Shown: positions 7,247-13,521 of the stretch, piece by piece
Layout: each line of letters begins with the position of its first letter
Numbering within the stretch: position 1 is the stretch's first letter
Source of the DNA: a bacterium
Lineage (GTDB): Bacteria > JAMCPX01
Reading direction: 5' to 3'
DNA length: 14,967 nt
Assembly (NCBI GenBank): GCA_021815065.1
Contig: JAKAHI010000007.1
Span: 1 to 14,967 of the forward strand
Translations under genes and position numbers: made by a program
Notes under the pieces: model-generated
Told to the model about the DNA's origin: nothing
The model's database searches: none
Seen by the model: only the letters and a program-made list of their open reading frames with translations

Positions 7247-7274
7247 ATTATAACAACAATAAAACAATAGTCAA
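7247..7274 (-). promoter_or_regulatory. Near-consensus sigma70-type promoter of the PilZ-XRE-gyrB operon
   Basis: Read on the minus strand: TTGACT (7274-7269), a 16-bp spacer, then a perfect TATAAT (7252-7247). The transcription start is expected near 7240, only about four bases before the ATG at 7236, predicting a leaderless or near-leaderless mRNA. The bases before the ATG (CGAGAAAAG) offer only a weak ribosome binding site. Confidence 0.7.
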
Positions 7275-7314
7275 TATATGCGTGCAGCCATAAAGCTGTA
7301 CGAATAGTATGGTG

Positions 7315-7378
7315 ACCGGCACCGGGTATCGCGGCTGTCCGTTACAGGACAGAGGCATGATTGCTCCTATACCGGACA
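7315..7378 (+). repeat. Dispersed hairpin repeat, copy 1 (left border of accessory block)
   Basis: About 64 bp that recurs at 11322-11384 in the same orientation. The first 45 bp differ at four positions and include a 23-bp identical core (7325-7347, ending CTGTCCGTTACAG). The copy contains CTGTCC-GTTACA-GGACAG, a 6-bp stem hairpin, and its outer arms GTCCG...CGGAC can also pair imperfectly. No protein is encoded. It resembles a small palindromic intergenic repeat or the end of a lost mobile element; I cannot name the family. Confidence 0.75.
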
Positions 7379-7384
7379 TTTTTC

Positions 7385-7413
7385 GGATTTATTCGTACAC
7401 AGGATATATTCGT
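7385..7413 (+). repeat. Tandem 12-bp direct repeats upstream of the lipoprotein genes
   Basis: GGATTTATTCGT (7385-7396) and GGATATATTCGT (7402-7413) differ at one base and are spaced 17 bp start to start. They end 4 bp before a TTGACA. The arrangement could be a direct-repeat binding site for a response regulator or other activator; this is inferred only from spacing and position. Confidence 0.45.
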
Positions 7414-7417
7414 CCGA

Positions 7418-7444
7418 TTGACATTCTAATAGCAGTAGTATACA
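7418..7444 (+). promoter_or_regulatory. Candidate promoter for the lipoprotein locus
   Basis: TTGACA (7418-7423) and TATACA (7439-7444) are separated by 15 bp, shorter than the preferred 17. Short spacing may mean activator dependence, consistent with the direct repeats just upstream. It would give a leader of roughly 90 nt before the ATG at 7541. Confidence 0.35.
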
Positions 7445-7540
7445 AACAATTTTTAGTCGTTGCCTTACGGTTATAAAGACCTTCCATGTATATATTTTAC
7501 CCCGATTAACAGGTTGAAATTAGATAGAGGAGGATGGATT

Positions 7541-7636
7541 ATGAAGCAGAAGTTTTTTGCAGTTAATTTATTCGTTCTTATTTTATCTATTCCCGTCATT
7601 GTTCATGCAGATTTAACCACGTCTAACTTGGCTTAG
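7541..7636 (+). CDS. 31-codon signal-peptide ORF directly upstream of, and in frame with, the first lipoprotein
   Basis: ATG 7541 is preceded by a strong GAGGAGGAT ribosome binding site. The peptide begins MKQKFFAVNLFVLILS and has a basic start, a hydrophobic core and a plausible cleavage site after VHA, then DLTTSNLA and TAG. The stop lies one codon before the GTG start of the lipoprotein gene, in the same reading frame. Three readings are possible: a leader peptide that delivers ribosomes to the weakly signalled GTG; the truncated start of another exported protein left by a deletion; or the original start of the lipoprotein gene broken by an amber mutation. The second paralog has a very similar AGGAGGAT-N5-ATGAA start context, which favours a shared origin of this start region. 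Confidence 0.5.
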   Translation: MKQKFFAVNLFVLILSIPVIVHADLTTSNLA

Positions 7637-7639
7637 ATT

Positions 7640-9121
7640 GTGAAATTAAAAATAAGCATTCTATTCATATTGACTGTCAGTGTTACAAGCTGTTTTATTG
7701 GACCACCGACTCCGCCATGGATATGGAATGAAATAAATACGGAACAAAAGGAAAGCTTAGTTTTCGATATTAATAACTCCGATGCTAAAGTCCTATGGGA
7801 AACAAGCTCCACACCGGCTCTTTATTACAGTGAGACAGGTAAAATATTTATAAGTGCTGATCCTATTATGTCAAGAAGCGGTATTTTGTATCTACAAGGT
7901 TCGGAGGATATGCTAAAAGCCATTAACCCGCAAACAGGCGGGCTTATTACCACATATACAATAGAAGATCCATTTACGATAAGCAGCGCTTATAACAATG
8001 ACGATGAAATCGTTATTGGGGTCATAAACAAAAGCAAAGATTCTTCTACAAAATCCAAGATGAACCTTCTATATTTCATAGTTATCAATGAAAAGTTGCA
8101 GAAAGTCGTTGCCTTTACCTATGGAAAGGCTGACGAATTATATGCATTATACCACTATTTATACACTTATTATACCAATAATAAAATTATTGATCTTTGG
8201 CAGCATTTTGAAGAACTGGATGTGTGGGATGCAAAAACGGATAAATTGTTATGGTCAAGTAACCCCAGTACATTTTCAAAGCCAGTTAAGGTAATGGCCG
8301 CATATACTTATGACGATATCGTTTATGGTTTAATAGATCCTGATGATAATAAACATTTTATAGTAAAAGCTTATAAACTTTCTGATGGAGAACCTATTTG
8401 GGAAACTACCTTTGATAAAACGGAAACCATCAAGGGTTACTCGATGCAGATGTTTAAAAATAAATTTCTTTTAGTAGAGGGACAATATACGACTAAAGGA
8501 AAAGATATTCCAATTCCAGGGGGTGGTAAGATTATGGCCCTTCATCTCTCGGATGGTACAATTGCATGGCAGCGGGATGGATATGTAGCAAATTATCCTC
8601 ATATTAAAAACACCATCTATATTGTAGCTCCGCATTCCAATAACACTTTAGAGGTGGTCTCCCCGGAAAACGGGGCAACAATAACAAGTGCCTCAATCGA
8701 AGATAATGCACTTCTTCTATGGGTTTTTGAAACCTCTGACGGTTTTTTATATGTTTCAAAAGATTTTGGGTATCTTAACCATAGGAACAAATGCAATTTA
8801 AGTCTTACCTGGTCATTTAAAATCGGCAAAACATGGAACTGGATACTTACAGATATACATGATGACACTTTTACATTTGATGCACCATATTCATCGGCTT
8901 ATGAATATGGAAAGTTGTCATATATATGGGGAGTGCATGTGGGACTTACTGATACCACCTTTGCAGCCGATGCAACAACCGGCAAAATCCTCTGGAAAGC
9001 AAGGATAGAGGGGGACAATCCGATCGTTGTAAGGACTGTGCTGGCACGTAACAACATGGCTTTTATAAAAACAGCGGCAGGAAATGTATTTGCGGTAAAA
9101 TGGGAAAATAAAAAACAATAG
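7640..9121 (+). CDS. Outer-membrane lipoprotein with PQQ-like beta-propeller repeats, paralog 1
   Basis: 493 residues. Starts at GTG 7640 with a lipoprotein signal, MKLKISILFILTVSVTSC. Cys18 is the lipidation site and position +2 is Phe rather than Asp, so outer-membrane sorting is expected. The body shows repeated Trp- and Gly-containing blades: LYLQGSEDMLKAINPQTGGL, LSDGEPIWETTF, LSDGTIAWQR and TGKILWKARI, ending GNVFAVKW. These are typical of PQQ-like/BamB-type propellers, which act as binding scaffolds; no catalytic residues or cofactor motif can be assigned. There is no Shine-Dalgarno at the GTG, so translation probably depends on the in-frame ORF ending 3 bp upstream. It is closely related to the gene at 9239 and is AT-rich relative to the operons on either side. 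Confidence 0.8.
   Translation: MKLKISILFILTVSVTSCFIGPPTPPWIWNEINTEQKESLVFDINNSDAKVLWETSSTPALYYSETGKIFISADPIMSRSGILYLQGSEDMLKAINPQTGGLITTYTIEDPFTISSAYNNDDEIVIGVINKSKDSSTKSKMNLLYFIVINEKLQKVVAFTYGKADELYALYHYLYTYYTNNKIIDLWQHFEELDVWDAKTDKLLWSSNPSTFSKPVKVMAAYTYDDIVYGLIDPDDNKHFIVKAYKLSDGEPIWETTFDKTETIKGYSMQMFKNKFLLVEGQYTTKGKDIPIPGGGKIMALHLSDGTIAWQRDGYVANYPHIKNTIYIVAPHSNNTLEVVSPENGATITSASIEDNALLLWVFETSDGFLYVSKDFGYLNHRNKCNLSLTWSFKIGKTWNWILTDIHDDTFTFDAPYSSAYEYGKLSYIWGVHVGLTDTTFAADATTGKILWKARIEGDNPIVVRTVLARNNMAFIKTAAGNVFAVKWENKKQ
8946..9103 (+). repeat. Near-identical 158-bp tract shared by the two lipoprotein genes, copy 1
   Basis: Aligns without gaps to 10596-10753 with two substitutions by eye (8953 and 8998). 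Similarity stops abruptly at both ends, whereas most of the rest of the two genes is clearly diverged at DNA level. This is the pattern expected from recent gene conversion between tandem paralogs. Confidence 0.8.
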
Positions 9122-9150
9122 CCGTATAAAAGAATACGGCAATATTTTTT
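9122..9150 (+). terminator. Rho-independent-like terminator after lipoprotein paralog 1
   Basis: CCGTAT (9122-9127) pairs with ATACGG (9134-9139) across a 6-nt loop; the stop-codon G and the following C add a seventh pair. AATATTTTTT follows. A second AT-only palindrome (AATATTTTTT-AAT-AAAAAATATT, 9141-9163) overlaps the tail. The stem is short, so termination may be partial, leaving read-through into the second paralog. Confidence 0.55.
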
Positions 9151-9238
9151 AATAAAAAATATTGTATATACCACTTCTTATGGATATTGGAATAATCCTT
9201 TTGAGGGTGAAGCTGGTGCAGCATCAGGAGGATTTTAT

Positions 9239-10768
9239 ATGAACATGAAGACCAAATTTCTTTATAGATTTATTTGTATAGCAGGTGGTGCACGGATCCT
9301 TAAAACAGGTGTTCTGTTCGTGTTTGTTATAGGTATTACGGGCTGTTATTTAGGCCCGCCTGTGCCGTGGGTATGGAATGCAATCAGCAAAGGTCAGAAA
9401 GAAAACATAGTTTTCGATATTAATAACTCCGATGCTAAGGTCTTATGGGAAACGCGTTCAACTCCTGCCCTTTATTACAGCGAGACAAGTCAGTTGTTCG
9501 TGGGTGGTGATCCTATTATCTCAAAAAGTGGCATCCTTTACGTACAAGGCTCGGAACACACACTCAAGGCCATTAACCCGCAAACAGGTGAGCTTATTAC
9601 GACGTATACAGTGGCAGACCCATTTGTAATAAGCGGTTATTATAACGATAAAGATGAGATCATTTTTGCGGTAATAAACAAAGGAGAAAATACTTTTACA
9701 AAAGTAAAAAGAAGTCTTGTTTATTTTGTAGTTATTAATGAAAAAGATCAAAAGTTGGTTGCATTTACATACGGGAATGCATTTGCAACGTATGCATTGT
9801 CTGAATATATATACACTTATTATACAAATGATATAATCATAGATCTTTGGCAAGGTTTTAACGAACTGGAAGCGCGGGATATAAAAAATAATCTTATATG
9901 GTCGAATAAACCCGGTAGCAGGTGGCTAAGAAAGCCCGGTAACACATTAGCCGCATATACCTATAATGATATTGTATATGGTTTGATAGATCCCCATGAC
10001 AATAAACATCTTATAGTAAAAGCTTACAAGGTTTCGGATGGAAAAACCATCTGGGAAACCTCTTTTAAGAAGATTGAAGATATCAAATATTATTCAATTC
10101 AACAGTATAAAAATACGTTTCTTTTTATAGAAGGAAAAACCATAACCAAGGGTAAGGACAATCTGCCTGTTTTAGGAGGTAAGATTGTAGCCCTGCACCT
10201 ATCAGATGGCACAATGGTATGGCAAAGGAACGGGTATGTGGCGAACTATCCTCATATTAAAAATACTATCTATATTGTAGCTCCACATACCAGCAACATG
10301 TTGCAGGTGGTTTCCCCGGAAACAGGAGCAGTGATAACCGGCGCATCACTTGAGGATGCGGCTCCGCTTATAGTTGTTTTTGAGGCTCCTCACGGGTTTA
10401 TGTGTTTTTCAAAAGATCAAAAGCATCTTAACTACAGGAATAAAGAGCATCTCAACGTCATGTGGTCTTTAAAGATTAGCAATGTATGGAGTGCAATACT
10501 TCCAGATATCAACAATTATATTCTAACATTTGATGCGCCCTATTCACCGGCCTATGAATATGGTAAAATGGCGTATACGGAGAATAGATATAGGTTTACT
10601 GACACCACCTTTGCAGCCGATGCAACAACCGGCAAAATCCTCTGGAAGGCAAGGATAGAGGGGGACAATCCGATCGTTGTAAGGACTGTGCTGGCACGTA
10701 ACAACATGGCTTTTATAAAAACAGCGGCAGGAAATGTATTTGCGGTAAAATGGACGACTAAAAGATAA
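9239..10768 (+). CDS. Outer-membrane lipoprotein with PQQ-like beta-propeller repeats, paralog 2
   Basis: 509 residues. ATG 9239 has a strong CAGGAGG six bases upstream. The lipobox VIGITGC puts the lipidated cysteine at residue 36, with Tyr at +2, so outer membrane is expected. About 20 extra residues (MNMKTKFLYRFICIAGGARI) precede the usual signal peptide, so the true signal may begin near residue 20. The remainder follows paralog 1 closely throughout (VFDINNSDAKVLWET, LKAINPQTGELITTYT, NYPHIKNTIYIVAPH, TGKILWKARI) with the same blade-like repeats. It is a tandem duplicate, probably binding a related ligand or partner at the outer membrane; function unknown. It ends TAA then TAG, the second aligning with the TAG of paralog 1. 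A terminator-like hairpin follows. Confidence 0.8.
   Translation: MNMKTKFLYRFICIAGGARILKTGVLFVFVIGITGCYLGPPVPWVWNAISKGQKENIVFDINNSDAKVLWETRSTPALYYSETSQLFVGGDPIISKSGILYVQGSEHTLKAINPQTGELITTYTVADPFVISGYYNDKDEIIFAVINKGENTFTKVKRSLVYFVVINEKDQKLVAFTYGNAFATYALSEYIYTYYTNDIIIDLWQGFNELEARDIKNNLIWSNKPGSRWLRKPGNTLAAYTYNDIVYGLIDPHDNKHLIVKAYKVSDGKTIWETSFKKIEDIKYYSIQQYKNTFLFIEGKTITKGKDNLPVLGGKIVALHLSDGTMVWQRNGYVANYPHIKNTIYIVAPHTSNMLQVVSPETGAVITGASLEDAAPLIVVFEAPHGFMCFSKDQKHLNYRNKEHLNVMWSLKISNVWSAILPDINNYILTFDAPYSPAYEYGKMAYTENRYRFTDTTFAADATTGKILWKARIEGDNPIVVRTVLARNNMAFIKTAAGNVFAVKWTTKR
10596..10753 (+). repeat. Near-identical 158-bp tract shared by the two lipoprotein genes, copy 2
   Basis: Partner of the tract at 8946-9103; encodes the shared C-terminal segment from about TDTTFAADATTGKILW to FAVKW. 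Confidence 0.8.
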
Positions 10769-10771
10769 TAG

Positions 10772-10810
10772 CGGTATGAAAGGTACTTGAAAGAATACTG
10801 GAAATTTTTT
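10772..10810 (+). terminator. Terminator-like hairpin after lipoprotein paralog 2
   Basis: CGGTAT (10772-10777) pairs with ATACTG (10795-10800) with one G-U pair, followed shortly by GAAATTTTTT (T-run 10805-10810). It is recognisably the duplicated and diverged version of the hairpin after paralog 1, so the duplication unit included the terminator. Confidence 0.5.
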
Positions 10811-10853
10811 ATTTCTACCAACATTTGTTCTGTTAGAAAATCCCACAATTCCT

Positions 10854-10921
10854 CAGCCAGTGGCGGCTGCGCCTCTGCTTTAAAAGCAGGATCGGGTAAC
10901 CCGAAAAATGCAATAAGGAGG
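10854..10921 (+). other. Cluster of three hairpins followed by an orphan Shine-Dalgarno
   Basis: CAGCC (10854-10858) pairs with GGCTG (10865-10869), CTGCTT (10875-10880) with AAGCAG (10884-10889), and CGGG (10893-10896) with CCCG (10900-10903). AAGGAGG follows at 10915-10921, but no ATG, GTG or TTG lies within the next 15 bases. It has the look of a structured 5' leader that has lost its gene. I could not match it to a known riboswitch; in particular the conserved c-di-GMP-I (GEMM) core is absent. Confidence 0.4.
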
Positions 10922-11004
10922 TTTACTTATTCGCTCAATCCCGCGATCCACCTGATATCCATACGTTTCCTTATAGAAACGAGATTTCAGTCCTCTGTAT
11001 GATT

Positions 11005-11100
11005 ACCCCGTTAGAAACTCAGCAGATGATAATTTGTACGACAATAGATTGAAAATTTATTATAAAAACATCTGTATTATTCTGACATTTCTAACGGGGT
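11005..11100. repeat. 96-bp MITE-like element with perfect 13-bp terminal inverted repeats
   Basis: ACCCCGTTAGAAA (11005-11017) is the exact reverse complement of TTTCTAACGGGGT (11088-11100). A nested pair, CAGATG (11023-11028) and CATCTG (11069-11074), lets the whole unit fold into a long stem. The interior is AT-rich and non-coding. No clear target-site duplication is visible. It resembles a small non-autonomous transposable element or a palindromic intergenic repeat. Confidence 0.7.
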
Positions 11101-11190
11101 TTATATGCAATTACCCGGTATGGTTTCCTCATCGGATTTTCGAAGAATACCTGTATTTGACGCGGGCTTATCGCTCATTGCATAAACCCC
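11096..11190. repeat. Second inverted repeat overlapping the right end of the MITE-like element
   Basis: GGGGTTTATATGCAAT (11096-11111) and ATTGCATAAACCCC (11177-11190) are inverted copies apart from a two-base insertion in the left arm. The left arm reuses the right terminal repeat of the 96-bp element. A further weak pair ATTACCC/GGGTAAT flanks this (left arm near 11110, right arm about 11215-11221). The stacked arrangement suggests insertion of one palindromic unit into or beside another. Confidence 0.55.
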
Positions 11191-11321
11191 CTTATTTTCC
11201 AATCGCATTATTCAGGGTAATCTCGTTTTTCATGCCAAATACAGAAAAAATTACTTCTCCGACCATCTGAGGCGGAATTCTCGCAATGACACCTTAATTA
11301 TATATTGCCCTATAACATTTC

Positions 11322-11384
11322 ACCGGCGCCAGGTATCGCGGCTGTCCGTTACAGAACAGGGGCATGAATGTTCTGTAATGGACA
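11322..11384 (+). repeat. Dispersed hairpin repeat, copy 2 (right border of accessory block)
   Basis: Same orientation as 7315-7378, with the 23-bp identical core at 11332-11354. Here the hairpin is nearly perfect: TGTCCGTTACAGAACA (11343-11358) pairs with TGTTCTGTAATGGACA (11369-11384), 16 pairs with one G-U and a 10-nt loop. It ends 7 bp before the -35 box of the TetR gene, so besides being a dispersed repeat it could be an operator. Confidence 0.75.
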
Positions 11385-11391
11385 ATTTTAC

Positions 11392-11420
11392 TTGACAGTG
11401 CCAGGGTGAATGACTATTCT
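11392..11420 (+). promoter_or_regulatory. Promoter of the TetR-efflux operon
   Basis: TTGACA (11392-11397), a 17-bp spacer, and TATTCT (11415-11420): a near-consensus sigma70-type promoter. It predicts a start near 11427 and a leader of about 38 nt containing the GAGGA that serves the TetR gene. No second promoter is apparent before the efflux genes, so regulator and pump are likely co-transcribed. Confidence 0.65.
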
Positions 11421-11464
11421 TGCAAAAGAAGCATAATTCATAAATTGAACGAGGATTTATATAT

Positions 11465-12082
11465 TTGAAGCTCACGAGAAAAGAAAGAGAGAAATTAAGA
11501 AAGAATCAAGAGATCATAGAGGCCTCCATAAAGGTTTTTTCCGAAAAGGGGTTTTATGAGGCAACGATGCATGATATCGCAAATGCAGTCGAAATGGGTG
11601 TGGGCACACTCTATCAATACTTCAAAAGCAAGGACGACCTCTATTACAACGCAATCCTCTATAAATTGAACGAGTTCCACGATTTTTATGAAGAAAAGAT
11701 CCGCAACAAGACCACCTTCCTTGACATTTTGTCCGCCATGATAACTGCGTGGATAGAATATTTCGGCACAAATAATGATTTTTTTGCGATAGTCTTCTCC
11801 GAATGGATAAATGTTAAGAAGACGTTTGCGAGAAAGCTGAAAAACCGTCTCACCAGCGAATTCACGGAAAAATACGATGAGATAATCAAATTGATGGAGC
11901 AAGGGAAACAGACGGGCGGGCTCAAGGACGGTGTAAATACCGCCATTCTGAGCTCGATGATCTTCGGTGCGATACAGCACATAATCCATATGGGGGCCAT
12001 GAAGAAAGAACCCGTTACTTCGTCTCTTGTTGCGGAAAACATAATAAGTATTTTATCATCCGGCATATTAAACGTGAAATGA
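11465..12082 (+). CDS. TetR/AcrR family transcriptional repressor of the efflux operon
   Basis: 205 residues. The N-terminal DNA-binding domain (about residues 10-58) is clear: IIEASIKVFSEKGFYEATMHDIANAV, then MGVGTLYQYFKSKDDLYYNA, the canonical TetR helix-turn-helix. The C-terminal domain (about 65-205) is all-helical ligand-binding sequence. By family it should be a dimeric repressor released by a small toxic molecule, very likely a substrate of the pump encoded downstream. It starts at TTG 11465 with GAGGA (11451-11455) nine bases before; the rare start codon may keep its level low. Its stop is 8 bp before the TolC-like start. Confidence 0.92.
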   Translation: MKLTRKEREKLRKNQEIIEASIKVFSEKGFYEATMHDIANAVEMGVGTLYQYFKSKDDLYYNAILYKLNEFHDFYEEKIRNKTTFLDILSAMITAWIEYFGTNNDFFAIVFSEWINVKKTFARKLKNRLTSEFTEKYDEIIKLMEQGKQTGGLKDGVNTAILSSMIFGAIQHIIHMGAMKKEPVTSSLVAENIISILSSGILNVK

Positions 12083-12090
12083 GGAGACAC

Positions 12091-13416
12091 ATGAAAACAA
12101 AAATTCTGTCGTTCGCTTTATTGCTGCTCGCAGCGGGATTACCGTTAAAAACGCAGGCGTGCGAGACCTTGAACCTCGATGAGGCGCTCAGACTCGCCAT
12201 CGGCAACAATAAAACAATAAAACAGTCTCAACAGGATAAAGACGCCGCATGGGCACGGGTTGTACAGGCACGGGGTGGTTTTCTGCCGGACGTCTCGGCC
12301 GCAGGGGTCTATACGTTCACCCACCAGGTACCTTTGATACCGATACCCGCCGGTTCGTTCGGTCCGAACTTTCCGCCCAGTGCATTAAGCGCACGCATTG
12401 ATACCACATTCGAGTATAACGCGGGATTCAACGGTACATGGACGTTGTTTGCGGGAGGTATGCTCTACCACAATTACGCGGCGGCAAAAAAGATGTACGA
12501 ATCTGCCGAAGAACAGGAACAAGCGGAAAAACAAGAAGTTGTCTATCAGGTCAAAAAGGCTTATTACAACCTGCTCCTCGCATCCGAATCCGTGGACGTG
12601 TTGAAACATTCCATCGATCTTGCTTCTGAGCATTACAGGGTCACCAAGGACCGGTACAGTGCGGGTGAGGCGTCGGAGCTCGACATGCTGAATGCGAGCG
12701 TCAGCCTTTCAAACCTTCAACCCCAATTCATCGGTGCACAGAACAACGTAAAAATAGCCGGGCTGGCATTGAAGAATATCCTCGGCGTCGAGTTTACCAG
12801 CGACGTGTGTGCAAATCCCGATGTCGTCTTACCGGACTTCTCCAAAGATCTCGGATACTATGAGGACCGGGCAAAGGAGAACAACTATCAGCTTAAAATA
12901 ATAAACAAACAACTCTCCGCATTGGGCGACTATAAAAAGTTGTCCATTGGCAGATTCTCGCCGACACTCGCTCTTGCGGGCAACTACAACTGGCTTTCCA
13001 ACGAATTTACCGGTACGTGGCAGAGCATATATCAGGCAGAACTCGTCTTATCCATACCGCTGTTCAACGGCGGGACGGATATAGGCCGGTTTAAAGAGGC
13101 GTCCTCGAATTATTATAAGGTGGTATTTCTCAAATCCGAAACAATGGACAACATAAAGATATCAACAGAGGCGGCATATTCCAATGCAACCGTTGCCAAG
13201 AACGAAATTACCGCGGCGCAGGAGGCATTAAACACGGCTGGGAAGGCGGAAAGTATTGCCCAGGAACAGTACAGAATAGGTCTGGCAACGAATCTTGATG
13301 TGCTCAATGCAAACCTCGGGCTGAAAGAAGCACAGATGAACTATATAAAGGCGAAGTACAATTATCTTCTCGCTCTTGCCGAGTTAGAAAGGATCATGGG
13401 AACAGCCTCTTATTAA
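12091..13416 (+). CDS. TolC-like outer-membrane efflux channel
   Basis: 441 residues with a Sec signal peptide (MKTKILSFALLLLAAGLPLKTQA, predicted cut after A23). Two outer-membrane-efflux repeats follow: the first has LNLDEALRLAIGNNKTIKQ and a long helical stretch ending at YSAGEASELDMLNA, and the second has YRIGLATNLDVLNANLGLKEAQMNYIKAKYNYLLALAEL near the C-terminus. RYSAGEA and QYRIGLA at equivalent places are the usual internal repeat signature. It should form the trimeric channel through the outer membrane for the EmrAB-type pump. Start ATG 12091 is preferred over ATG 12079, which overlaps the TetR stop, because GAGGAG lies five bases before 12091 and the signal peptide begins there. C24 is not in a good lipobox. 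Confidence 0.92.
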   Translation: MKTKILSFALLLLAAGLPLKTQACETLNLDEALRLAIGNNKTIKQSQQDKDAAWARVVQARGGFLPDVSAAGVYTFTHQVPLIPIPAGSFGPNFPPSALSARIDTTFEYNAGFNGTWTLFAGGMLYHNYAAAKKMYESAEEQEQAEKQEVVYQVKKAYYNLLLASESVDVLKHSIDLASEHYRVTKDRYSAGEASELDMLNASVSLSNLQPQFIGAQNNVKIAGLALKNILGVEFTSDVCANPDVVLPDFSKDLGYYEDRAKENNYQLKIINKQLSALGDYKKLSIGRFSPTLALAGNYNWLSNEFTGTWQSIYQAELVLSIPLFNGGTDIGRFKEASSNYYKVVFLKSETMDNIKISTEAAYSNATVAKNEITAAQEALNTAGKAESIAQEQYRIGLATNLDVLNANLGLKEAQMNYIKAKYNYLLALAELERIMGTASY

Positions 13417-13521
13417 ACAATACGAAAAAACGACACTTCATTCCGGATTGGCGAATGGCAGGAATCCCGAAAGAAGGCTGCGTGAAGATTTGACAGACGA
13501 GTGACAGGAAAGGGAGAAAAC

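Larger units (their letters stand above)
7275..7540. other. Non-coding interval between the gyrB operon and the lipoprotein genes
   Basis: No convincing gene lies here. The stretch holds the outward-facing gyrB-operon promoter at its left end, then the dispersed repeat copy (7315-7378), a pair of 12-bp direct repeats (7385-7413), a weak plus-strand promoter candidate (7418-7444), and a strong ribosome binding site AGAGGAGGAT (about 7526-7535) that serves the ORF at 7541. Confidence 0.6.
10811..11391. other. Repeat-rich non-coding interval
   Basis: No open frame here is convincing: those present lack ribosome binding sites and read through inverted repeats. The interval carries a hairpin cluster with an orphan Shine-Dalgarno (10854-10921), a 96-bp MITE-like element (11005-11100), an overlapping larger inverted repeat (11096-11190), and the second copy of the dispersed hairpin repeat (11322-11384). 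On the minus strand about 10810-10926 there is a protein-like frame containing FKAEAQPPLAEELWDFLTEQ without a start; it could be the relic of a lost gene. Confidence 0.6.

Noticed and set aside
7541..10768. Amber recoding (for example pyrrolysine) joining the three in-frame ORFs separated by TAG at 7634 and 9119
   Set aside because: The TAG at 9119 falls where the paralog also ends (TAA then TAG), and is followed by a terminator-like hairpin, so it is a true stop. Same-frame spacing can arise by chance. The 7634 TAG is kept only as a leader-ORF finding.
10854..10921. c-di-GMP (GEMM) riboswitch
   Set aside because: The CGGGTAACCCG hairpin before AAGGAGG is faintly reminiscent, but the conserved GGGCAAACC and GCAAAGCC core segments are absent and no gene follows.
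11034..11270. 78-codon ORF in the repeat-rich interval
   Set aside because: It reads through the right terminal repeat of the MITE-like element and both arms of the next inverted repeat, has no ribosome binding site, and shows no domain.
7315..11384. Composite transposon or CRISPR-like array bounded by the repeats
   Set aside because: No transposase, integrase or cas gene lies between the copies, and there are only two copies 4 kb apart.
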